The notes beneath the pieces were generated by a model. It searched no databases. It was given only the letters and a program-made list of their open reading frames with translations, and had not been told where the DNA came from. From Sphaerotilus montanus (GTDB taxonomy: Bacteria; Pseudomonadota; Gammaproteobacteria; Burkholderiales; Burkholderiaceae_C), in NCBI RefSeq assembly GCF_013410775.1, contig NZ_JACCFH010000001.1:4526001-4590000 (forward strand): a stretch of DNA of 64,000 bases, given 5' to 3'. The translations under genes were made by a program, and so were the position numbers. Within the stretch, counting starts at the first letter, position 1; each line of letters opens with the position of its first letter. Shown one piece after another: positions 54,453 to 64,000 of the stretch.

Positions 54453-55286
54453 TCAGTGTCCCGTCGTGGGGTTCGGTGCGGGCGCGGAAACCATCCACGC
54501 AGCCTGTCGTTTGTCGAGGAAAGCGCTCAAGCCCTCACGCGCTTCCGGCGTGGCGCGCAGCGTGGCGATGCGGCGGGCGGTGTCGTCCACCACGTCGTCG
54601 GTCACCGGCTTGTTCGCCACCGCCCGGATCAGATCGGTCGCCGCCGCCTGGGCGTTCGGGCCACCGGCGAGCAGCGCCTCGACGATCGCCTCGATCTGCG
54701 GGTCCAGCCCACCTTCGCTGTCGGTGACCTCGTGGACCAGGCCGATCTCGCGGGCACGCGCCGCGGAGATGCGCTCGGCGGTCTGGAAGTAGCGGTAGGC
54801 CTGCCGCTCGCCGATGGCGCGGATCACGTAGGGGCTGATGGCGGACGGGATGATCCCGAACTTCACTTCGGAGGTCGCGAACACCGCCCGGTCGCTCGCC
54901 ACGCAGATGTCGCAGGCGGCAGCCAGCCCCATGCCGCCACCGAGCGCTGCGCCGTGGACACGCGCAATCGTCGGCTTGGCCAAGGTGGACAGCGTACGGA
55001 ACAGTTCGGCGAGTCGGCGCGCGTCGGCGAGGTTCTCGTCCACGGACGCCGCGCCCTGGCGCTGCATCCACGTCAGGTCGGCGCCGGCCGAGAAGCTCTT
55101 GCCCTCACCCGCCAGCACGATCACGCGCACGGTGGGGTCGGCGTCCAGCGCCAGCAGCGTGGCGGTCAGTTCGGCGATCAGCGTCTCGTCGAAGGCGTTG
55201 TGGACGGCCGGCTTGGCCATCCAGACCCAGGCGACGCACCGCGCCGCTTCACCGCGCCGATCGATCTTCAAGGTGGTCATCGTCAT
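54453..55286 (-). CDS. liuC: Methylglutaconyl-CoA hydratase (enoyl-CoA hydratase family)
   Basis: This crotonase-fold enzyme of about 277 residues hydrates 3-methylglutaconyl-CoA to HMG-CoA. It has the oxyanion-hole motif GEGKSFSAGADLTWM near residue 64 and VHGAALGGGMGLAAACDICVA near residue 112, with the ISPYVIRAIGERQAYRYF segment after it. The chosen ATG at 55286 has GAGG eight bases upstream; a second ATG at 55280 is nearly equivalent, and the longer frame to 55340 overlaps liuB. Position between liuB and liuD identifies the substrate; the family alone would not. Confidence 0.91.
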   Translation of the reverse strand: MTMTTLKIDRRGEAARCVAWVWMAKPAVHNAFDETLIAELTATLLALDADPTVRVIVLAGEGKSFSAGADLTWMQRQGAASVDENLADARRLAELFRTLSTLAKPTIARVHGAALGGGMGLAAACDICVASDRAVFATSEVKFGIIPSAISPYVIRAIGERQAYRYFQTAERISAARAREIGLVHEVTDSEGGLDPQIEAIVEALLAGGPNAQAAATDLIRAVANKPVTDDVVDDTARRIATLRATPEAREGLSAFLDKRQAAWMVSAPAPNPTTGH

Positions 55287-55296
55287 CGCTGTGGCC

Positions 55297-56904
55297 TCAC
55301 ATGCGGAACAAGCCGAACTTCGTCGGTTCGATCGGCGCATTCAGCGACGCCGACAGCGACAGCCCGAGCGTGCGCCGCGTCTGCGCCGGATCGACCACGC
55401 CGTCGTCCCAGAGACGGGCCGTCGCGTAGTACGGATGGCCTTGGTCCTCGTACTGCTGGCGGATCGGCGCCTTGAACGCAGCTTCGTCGTCGGCCGACCA
55501 CGCGCCGCCCTTGCCCTCGATGCCGTCGCGCTTGACGGTGGCCAGCACGCTGGCGGCCTGTTCGCCGCCCATCACGCTGATCCGCGAGTTCGGCCACATC
55601 CACAGGAAGCGCGGCGAATAGGCCCGGCCACACATGCCGTAGTTGCCCGCGCCGAACGAGCCGCCGATCAGCACCGTGAGCTTGGGCACCTGGGCGGTGG
55701 CGACAGCGGTGACCATCTTGGCGCCGTCCTTGGCGATGCCGGCGCTCTCGACCTTGCGGCCCACCATGAAGCCGGTGATGTTCTGCAGAAAGACCAGCGG
55801 GATACCGCGCTGGGCGCAGAGTTCGATGAAGTGCGCGCCCTTCTGCGCCGACTCGCCGAACAGGATGCCGTTGTTGGCGATGATGCCGATCGGCATGCCG
55901 TGCAGGTACGCGAAGCCGGTCACCAGCGTCGTGCCGTAGCGGGCCTTGAACTCGTCGAATCGCGAGCCGTCCACGACGCGGGCGATGATCTCGCGCACGT
56001 CGTAGGGCTTGCGCGGGTCGGCCGAGACGATGCCGTAGATCTCTTCCGGGTCGTACAACGGCGCTTCGCTCGGGGCGAGCACGAGCTGTGACGGCTTGCG
56101 GCGGTTCAGGTTCGCGACGATGCGGCGGCAGATGAACAGCGCGTGGCTGTCGTTCTCGGCCAGGTGGTCGGCGACGCCGGAGACGCGGGTGTGGACATCG
56201 CCACCGCCCAGGTCTTCCGCGCTGACGACTTCGCCGGTCGCGGCCTTCACCAGCGGCGGGCCGCCCAGGAAGATCGTGCCCTGGTTCTTGACGATGATGG
56301 TCTCGTCGCTCATCGCCGGGACATACGCGCCGCCCGCCGTGCAGGAGCCCATCACGACCGCGATCTGCGCGATGCCCATCGCCGACATCGTGGCCTGGTT
56401 GAAGAAGATGCGGCCGAAGTGGTCGCGGTCGGGGAAGACCTCGTCCTGTTTCGGCAGGAAGGCGCCGCCCGAATCGACGAGGTAGATGCACGGCAGGTGG
56501 TTCTGCATCGCGATCTCCTGCGCGCGCAGGTGCTTCTTGACCGTCATCGGGTAGTAGGTACCGCCCTTCACCGTCGCGTCGTTGGCGACGATCATGCATT
56601 CGACGCCCTGCACGCGGCCGATGCCGGCGATCATCCCTGCGGCCGGCGCGTCGTTGTCGTACAGGCCGAGTGCCGCGAGCTGGCCGATCTCCAGGAAGGG
56701 CGTGCCGGGGTCGAGCAACTGGTCCACACGCTCGCGGGGCAGCAGCTTGCCGCGGGCCGCGTGCTTGGCGCGGGCCGATACACCGCCGCCGAGAGCCACC
56801 TTCGCGGCCTGCACACGCAGATCCTCGACCAGGGCTTTCATGTGGGCCGCGTTGGCACGGAAATCATCCGAACGCGGGTTGATCTTGCTTTGAAGGGCTT
56901 GCAT
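55297..56904 (-). CDS. liuB: Methylcrotonyl-CoA carboxylase, carboxyltransferase beta subunit
   Basis: This 535-residue carboxyltransferase subunit works with LiuD to convert methylcrotonyl-CoA to methylglutaconyl-CoA. Domain 1 has [22 protein letters not shown] near residue 50, [29 protein letters not shown] (in parts) and [14 protein letters not shown] near residue 130, then [17 protein letters not shown]. Domain 2 has [16 protein letters not shown] near residue 370 and [22 protein letters not shown], specific to methylcrotonyl-CoA carboxylases. The ATG at 56904 gives normal length. It follows the isovaleryl-CoA dehydrogenase gene by 23 bases. Confidence 0.94.
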   Translation of the reverse strand: MQALQSKINPRSDDFRANAAHMKALVEDLRVQAAKVALGGGVSARAKHAARGKLLPRERVDQLLDPGTPFLEIGQLAALGLYDNDAPAAGMIAGIGRVQGVECMIVANDATVKGGTYYPMTVKKHLRAQEIAMQNHLPCIYLVDSGGAFLPKQDEVFPDRDHFGRIFFNQATMSAMGIAQIAVVMGSCTAGGAYVPAMSDETIIVKNQGTIFLGGPPLVKAATGEVVSAEDLGGGDVHTRVSGVADHLAENDSHALFICRRIVANLNRRKPSQLVLAPSEAPLYDPEEIYGIVSADPRKPYDVREIIARVVDGSRFDEFKARYGTTLVTGFAYLHGMPIGIIANNGILFGESAQKGAHFIELCAQRGIPLVFLQNITGFMVGRKVESAGIAKDGAKMVTAVATAQVPKLTVLIGGSFGAGNYGMCGRAYSPRFLWMWPNSRISVMGGEQAASVLATVKRDGIEGKGGAWSADDEAAFKAPIRQQYEDQGHPYYATARLWDDGVVDPAQTRRTLGLSLSASLNAPIEPTKFGLFRM

Positions 56905-56927
56905 GGCGTGGTCGCTCGGCTTTCGGC

Positions 56928-58100
56928 TCAGCAGGTCTCGTTGAACAGCTCGCGCCCGATCAGCATCCGGCGGATCTCGCTGGTGCCGGCGCCGATCTCG
57001 TAGAGCTTGGCGTCGCGCCAGAGGCGGCCGGTGGGGTATTCGTTGGTGTAGCCGACGCCGCCGAGCGCCTGGATCGCCTCGCCCGCCATCCACGTCGCCT
57101 TCTCGGCGGTGTAGAGGATCACGCCGGCCGCGTCCTTGCGCAGCGTGCGGCTGTGGTCGCCGCGGTCACAGGCGCCGGCCACCGCGTAGCCATAGGCGCG
57201 GCAGGCCTGGAAGGTCGCGTACATGTCCGCCAGCTTGCCCTGCATGAGCTGGAATTCGCCGATCGACTGGCCGAACTGCTTGCGCTCGTGGACAAACGGC
57301 ACGACCACGTCCAGGCACGCCGCCATGATCCCCAGCGGCCCGCCCGACAGCACGATGCGCTCGAAATCTAGGCCCGACATCAGCACCTTGGCGCCATTGC
57401 CTTCGCCGCCGAGCACGTTCTCTTCCGGCACTTCGCAGTTGTCGAAGAACAGCGGCCAGGTGTTCGAGCCGCGCATGCCGAGCTTGTCGAGGTGGTGGCC
57501 GTGGGTGAAGCCGGCCATGCCCTTCTCGACGATGAAGGCCGTCATGCCACGCGCGCCCATTTCTGGCTCGGTCTTGGCGTAGACGACCAGCGTGTCGGCG
57601 TCGCCGCCGTTGGTGATCCACATCTTCGAGCCGTTCAGCACGTAGCGGTCGCCGCGTTTCTCCGCCTTGAGCTTCATGCTCACCACGTCCGAGCCCGCGC
57701 CCGGCTCGCTCATCGCCAGCGCGCCGATGTGGTCGCCGCTGATGAGCTTGGGCAGGTACTTCTGCTTCTGGGCTTCGCTGCCGTTGCGCTTGATCTGGTT
57801 GATGCACAGGTTGGAGTGCGCGCCGTAGCTGAGGCCCACCGAGGCGCTGGCGCGGCTGATCTCCTCCATCGCGACCATGTGGGCGACGTAGCCCATGTTC
57901 ATGCCGCCGTATTCCTCGGCGACGGTCAGGCCGTGGACACCGAGGTCGCCGAGCTTCTTCCACAGCGCGTGGGGGAAGAGGTTGTCGCGGTCGATGTCGG
58001 CGGCGCGGGGGGCGATCTCGTGCTGGGCAAAGTCGCGCACGGCGTCGCGCAGGGCGGCCACGTCGTCGCCGAGGGGGAACTGGAAGGTGGATTCGAACAT
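56928..58100 (-). CDS. liuA: Isovaleryl-CoA dehydrogenase
   Basis: This 390-residue FAD-dependent acyl-CoA dehydrogenase oxidises isovaleryl-CoA to methylcrotonyl-CoA. It has the family signatures [32 protein letters not shown] (in parts) near residue 130 and [42 protein letters not shown] near the C-terminus. The catalytic Glu position corresponds to the segment around [14 protein letters not shown] near residue 250, as in the short branched-chain group. It is followed by liuB in the same direction. The 72-base gap to the AMP-binding gene upstream holds a hairpin repeat. Confidence 0.94.
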   Translation of the reverse strand: MFESTFQFPLGDDVAALRDAVRDFAQHEIAPRAADIDRDNLFPHALWKKLGDLGVHGLTVAEEYGGMNMGYVAHMVAMEEISRASASVGLSYGAHSNLCINQIKRNGSEAQKQKYLPKLISGDHIGALAMSEPGAGSDVVSMKLKAEKRGDRYVLNGSKMWITNGGDADTLVVYAKTEPEMGARGMTAFIVEKGMAGFTHGHHLDKLGMRGSNTWPLFFDNCEVPEENVLGGEGNGAKVLMSGLDFERIVLSGGPLGIMAACLDVVVPFVHERKQFGQSIGEFQLMQGKLADMYATFQACRAYGYAVAGACDRGDHSRTLRKDAAGVILYTAEKATWMAGEAIQALGGVGYTNEYPTGRLWRDAKLYEIGAGTSEIRRMLIGRELFNETC

Positions 58101-58119
58101 GGGGGGGCTTCTGGAAGGG

Positions 58120-58147
58120 TGGGTCCCCGCTTGCGCGGGGATGACGG
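58120..58147 (-). repeat. REP-like palindromic repeat, copy 2
   Basis: On the minus strand this 28-base element begins CCGTCAT and ends ACCCA, with stem TCCCCGC/GCGGGGA around GCAA. It lies in the gap between the AMP-binding gene and liuA and matches the copy at 44651-44678 except for one compensated stem pair. Confidence 0.8.
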
Positions 58148-58172
58148 CGTGTGGGGGGCGGGTTGGGCGGGT

Positions 58173-59858
<1,686 letters not shown>

Positions 59859-59889
59859 GTGTGTCTCCAGTCGGAACTGGCGACAATTA

Positions 59890-59904
59890 TTGAGCCTTAC
59901 TCAA
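59890..59904. promoter_or_regulatory. Operator palindrome 1 upstream of the liu operon
   Basis: TTGAG-CCTTA-CTCAA is a perfect 5+5 inverted repeat centred 39 bases before the first liu gene, with an AT-rich TAATTG segment between it and the gene. A closely similar site lies 113 bases further upstream. The placement suits repression by a dimeric (for example TetR-type) regulator. Confidence 0.6.
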
Positions 59905-59996
59905 AACAAGGGTTGCGGGTAAACCCTGAAGGCCTGCGCATTCTTTGACTCAGCACAACCGGGAAGCCATTCCGGCAGCGAACTGACGGCCCGCGA

Positions 59997-60022
59997 TTGA
60001 AGTTGAGCAATACTCAATTCAA
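59997..60022. promoter_or_regulatory. Operator palindrome 2, nested form
   Basis: The inner repeat is TTGAG-CAATA-CTCAA (60003-60017), flanked by a second inverted pair TTGAA (59997-60001) and TTCAA (60018-60022). It overlaps the last codons and stop of the cystathionine beta-lyase-like gene and lies upstream of the liu operon. Confidence 0.6.
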
Positions 60023-61184
60023 TGCCACCACAGCCCGGGCCAAGTCGTTCACCAGATCCTCCACCGCCTCCAGACCCACGGCCAGACGCACCCAGCCGCC
60101 TCGCCCGTCGGACCCAGGAAACGTCAGCGCCTGGCTCACCGGCCCGCCCCAGCCGCCGCCCAGCCGGAAGGTCTTCAGCGCTGCGGCGAAGGCGTCGAGG
60201 CGGTCCGGACCACCGCCAGCATCGAACTGCAGCGTGACCAAACCGGCCGCCGATCCGCACAGCGTCGCCCAGTGGGCATGACCCGGCGACTCCGGACTGA
60301 CCGGATGCCGCACGCTGGCAATCGCGGGTTGCGCCCGGCACCACTGCGCGATCTGCCGCGCCGCAGCGTCCTGCGCGGCGTGGCGCAAGGCCAGCGACGG
60401 CAGGGCCCGCAGCACCGACTCGACCTCGTTCATGCCGACACCCAGCCCCAGCCGCGTGTGGCCCCACAGCAGGCGCCGGTACAGCGTCTCATCGCGACAG
60501 GCCACCGATCCCAGGCCAGCCTGACCGCCCGACACCTGCGGACCCAGGTCCTGGATCGTCAGATCGACGGCCAGACCCTCCCCGAGATCGAAGGCACAGA
60601 ACGCGAGTCCGGCGCCCCAGGTGTTGTCCAGCGCGACCAAGGCCCCCGGCGCCCGCTCGCGCACGGTGCGCACCAGCCAGCGCAGGTCCGGGAAGGCCAG
60701 CGTCACCGGATCCGGCGCGACCAGCCAGACCAGCCGCGTGGCTGGCGTCACCACCTCGGCCAGCGAGGCGACGGACATCGGGTCGTAGCCCCGGACGCCG
60801 ACACCCCAGCGAACCAGATCCTCCCGCGCGAACGCATGGCCGGCGGCGTCATGGCCCTGCGCATCCACCGCGGAGCGTGGCAACACCACCGTGTCCCCAG
60901 CCTGGAGCGCCACCACCTCGACCAGCGTCACCGCCGAACGACCGCTCGGCGCGAGCAGCACCCGGCGCGCACCTTCGAGCGTGGCCAGCCGCTCCTCCAG
61001 CACGAAGCTGGTCGGCGTGCCCTGCAGCCCGTAGGTGTAGCTGGTCTTGTCGATCCACCCGTCCGTGCGCGAGGCCGCCACGTTCGGGAAATACACCGTC
61101 GCCGCCTTGAACACCCCGGGCATCGCGCCTTCAAACCCGTCCGGTGGCCGGTAGGGGTGGTGGATCAGGCGGGTGGTCGGCGCA

Positions 61185-61192
<8 letters not shown>
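60014..61192 (-). CDS. Cystathionine beta-lyase homologue lacking the PLP lysine
   Basis: This 392-residue protein is collinear with MetC-type Cys/Met-metabolism enzymes from end to end. It keeps the pyridine-nitrogen Asp motif [10 protein letters not shown] (Asp189) and the substrate-carboxylate Arg in [14 protein letters not shown] (Arg369). However, the segment that aligns with the MetC motif SIQAATKYLVGHSD reads [15 protein letters not shown], so the Schiff-base lysine is replaced by Pro218. The phosphate-binding YGRRGTPT has become YGLQGTPT, and the active-site Tyr position (about 109) is Val. The only lysines are at 29, 49 and 340. The frame is intact, so a non-catalytic or repurposed paralogue is likely. 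It overlaps metK by 8 bases. Confidence 0.85.
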
Positions 61193-62372
<1,180 letters not shown>

Positions 62373-62410
62373 GTCGTGCAGGTCAGGTTCAGGGGTCTGG
62401 TGCGCCGGAG

Positions 62411-63367
62411 TCAGGTACGCGCCTTCAGCAGATGCACGCTGAAGTAGCCTTTGTCATCCAGCCAGAGCTTCTCGCCCATCCAGCCCGCATCCCAGGCCAG
62501 TTGCCGGAGTTCGTCGGGCGTGTACTTGTAGGAGTTCTCGGTGTGGATCGACTCGCCGGCATCGAAGTCGAAGGTATTGCCGTTGACGCGCACGCGCTGC
62601 GCTTCGCGGCTGACGAGGTGCATCTCGATGCGTCCCCGTGCGGCGTTGTAGAAGGCACGGTGCTCGAAGCTGTCCGGGTCGACGTCCGAGGCCAGCTCCT
62701 TGCGCAGGCGCTCCAGCAGATTGAGGTTGAACGCTGCGGTGACACCGGCCGGGTCGTTGTAGGCCAGGTGCAGGATGTCGGCCGGCTTCTTGGTGTCGAC
62801 ACCGATCAGCAGACGGCCATCGTCGCCCGCCTTGCTGCGCAGGTCGCGCAGGAAGCGGATCGCCTCGGCCGGATCGAAGTTGCCGAGGCTGGAGCCGGGG
62901 TAGAAGAACACGCGCCGCGTGGCGGGAATGTCAGACGGCAGCGCGTAAGGCTTGGTGTGGTCGACACAGACCGCGTGCACCGGCAGCCCGGGATAGTCCG
63001 CCGCCAGCCGCGCAGCCGAAGCGCGTAGGTGCTCGGCCGAGATGTCCATCGGCACGTACATCGCCGGGCGCACCCGGTCGAGCAGGAAGCGCACCTTGAT
63101 GCTGCTGCCCGCGCCGGGCTCGATCAGGTGGCAGTCCTCGATCTGCAGGCTCGCCAGGATGTCCTCGGCATGGGTCTCGAAGATGCTGCGTTCGACCGCG
63201 GGCACGTAGTACTCGGGCTGGGCACAGATCTGGTCGAAGATCTGCGAGCCGACCTCGTCGTAGAAGAACTTCGGCGGGATCTGCTTGGGCGTCGCGGACA
63301 GACCGTGGATCACGCTGTGGTGGAAGTCGTCGAACTCGGGCTGGCAGTCGTGAAAGCGGTACGTCAT
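62411..63367 (-). CDS. egtD: L-histidine N-alpha-methyltransferase EgtD
   Basis: EgtD trimethylates histidine to hercynine with three SAM molecules, the first step of ergothioneine synthesis. The 318-residue protein has [25 protein letters not shown] near residue 28 (in parts), the SAM loop [17 protein letters not shown] near residue 83, [12 protein letters not shown] near 105 and [14 protein letters not shown] near residue 153, all characteristic of EgtD. The C-terminal [23 protein letters not shown] carries the histidine-binding region. The ATG at 63367 has GGAGG nine bases upstream; the longer frame overlaps egtB. It lies 19 bases after egtB. Confidence 0.94.
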   Translation of the reverse strand: MTYRFHDCQPEFDDFHHSVIHGLSATPKQIPPKFFYDEVGSQIFDQICAQPEYYVPAVERSIFETHAEDILASLQIEDCHLIEPGAGSSIKVRFLLDRVRPAMYVPMDISAEHLRASAARLAADYPGLPVHAVCVDHTKPYALPSDIPATRRVFFYPGSSLGNFDPAEAIRFLRDLRSKAGDDGRLLIGVDTKKPADILHLAYNDPAGVTAAFNLNLLERLRKELASDVDPDSFEHRAFYNAARGRIEMHLVSREAQRVRVNGNTFDFDAGESIHTENSYKYTPDELRQLAWDAGWMGEKLWLDDKGYFSVHLLKART

Positions 63368-63386
63368 CGGTCGAATCCTCCAGAGA

Positions 63387-64000
63387 TCAGCAATTCCCCG
63401 CGAGCCGGATGCCCGTGAAGGCCCAGCGGTCGTGGGGGTAGAAGAAATTGCGGTAGCTCGCGCGCAGGTGGTCCAGCGACGTGGCGCAGCAACCACCGCG
63501 CAGCACCATCTGGTTGCACATGAACTTGCCGTTGTATTCACCGGCCGAGCCTTCCAGCGGCCGGAAGCCCGGGTACGGCAGGTAGGCCGAGCCGGTCCAG
63601 GTCCAGAGGTCGCCGTGCCACTGGCCTTCCGGCCCGGCGGGCATGGGGTGCAGGAAGCCCTGTTCGAAGGTGTTGCCCTGCAGCGGCTGCTGCGCGAGCA
63701 CCACTTCGAGTTCGGCCTCGGTCGGCAGGCGTTGGCCGGCCCAGCGCGCATAGGCCTCGGCCTCGTAGTAGCTGACGTGGCAGACCGGCGCGTGCGGGTC
63801 GAGCGGGCGCCAGCCTCCGAGCGTCATCTCCAGCCAGCCGCCCTGTCCGTCCCGCTCCCAGTACAGCGGGTGCTGCCAGTCGTGGCGGCGGATGTGCGCC
63901 CAGCCGTCGGAGAGCCAGTGCGCGGCCTGCGTGTAGGCCCCGGACTCGATGAACGCGAGGTATTCGCCGTTGGTCACCAGCCGGTCGGCGACGCGGTAGC
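63387..64000 (-). CDS. egtB: Hercynine oxygenase EgtB, C-terminal part (runs off the window)
   Basis: EgtB is the non-haem iron enzyme that joins a thiol compound to hercynine in ergothioneine synthesis. Only the C-terminal part, about 204 residues, is present; the reading frame continues past 64000 (RVADRLVTNGEYLAF at the edge), so the apparent GTG start at 63977 is not real. The visible part is the formylglycine-generating-enzyme-like domain with VTNGEYLAFIE, VCHVSYYEAEAYARWAGQRLPTEAELE (in parts), GDLWTWTGSAYLPYPGF and VLRGGCCATSLDHLRASYRNFFYPHDRWAFTGIRLA. The DinB-like iron-binding domain should lie beyond the window. Pairing with egtD makes the call secure. Confidence 0.93.
   Translation of the reverse strand, partial: YRVADRLVTNGEYLAFIESGAYTQAAHWLSDGWAHIRRHDWQHPLYWERDGQGGWLEMTLGGWRPLDPHAPVCHVSYYEAEAYARWAGQRLPTEAELEVVLAQQPLQGNTFEQGFLHPMPAGPEGQWHGDLWTWTGSAYLPYPGFRPLEGSAGEYNGKFMCNQMVLRGGCCATSLDHLRASYRNFFYPHDRWAFTGIRLAGNC

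Noticed and set aside
62373-62410. SAM riboswitch upstream of metK
   Set aside because: The leader is only 38 bases and shows no SAM-I, SAM-II or SAM/SAH fold.

Overview
The window is a GC-rich bacterial chromosome segment that is densely coded on both strands, with no non-coding gap longer than about 230 bases. Gene content and order (tolB-pal-cpoB-tcdA followed by tRNA-Lys, a leucine/isovalerate liu cluster, glyoxylate gcl-hyi-glxR-ttuD, gltIJKL, selU/selD) point to a betaproteobacterium of the order Burkholderiales, plausibly near Leptothrix, Sphaerotilus or Rubrivivax. That placement is inference from gene content; there is no rRNA to confirm it. I see no insertion sequence, prophage, integrase or CRISPR array.

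Layout. (1) 1-4.5 kb: NAD biosynthesis (nadA, nadB) with a single-domain ComFB protein and an unknown protein. (2) 4.5-13.7 kb: clpB with a sigma-32-like promoter, then a TonB-dependent receptor, a YfiR-type periplasmic protein and a large hybrid histidine kinase forming a probable envelope-signalling cassette, and an exported protein of unknown function. (3) 13.7-18.5 kb: three tRNA-Lys genes behind tcdA, cpoB, pal and tolB, preceded by a lipopolysaccharide-type glycosyltransferase where tolA might be expected. (4) 18.6-29.6 kb: a cell-surface glycan locus with an MsbA-like exporter, five further glycosyltransferases (including 28.4 kb), a FdtA/aminotransferase/acetyltransferase set for a 3-acetamido-3,6-dideoxyhexose, and an MBOAT/SGNH O-acylation pair. 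(5) 29.6-38.4 kb: an acidic amino-acid uptake operon with two GltI-like binding proteins, gltJKL, a periplasmic asparaginase/glutaminase and the two-component system AauS/AauR, headed by a strong sigma-54 promoter match. (6) 38.6-46 kb: gnd, then a LysR regulator divergent from gcl-hyi-glxR-ttuD, which converts glyoxylate to phosphoglycerate. (7) 46-51.5 kb: alpha carbonic anhydrase, selU and selD, riboflavin synthase, a DUF1415 protein and an RlpA-like protein. (8) 51.5-59.9 kb: the liu operon for leucine/isovalerate catabolism, preceded by a palindromic operator. (9) 60-64 kb: an apparent operon egtB-egtD-metK ending in a cystathionine beta-lyase homologue that has lost its PLP-binding lysine.

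The most notable items are the PLP-lysine-less cystathionine beta-lyase homologue placed in an ergothioneine/SAM operon, the sigma-54/AauSR arrangement, the TonB receptor-YfiR-hybrid kinase cassette, the paired TTGAG-N5-CTCAA operators, and two distant copies of a hairpin repeat that differ by a compensatory base pair.
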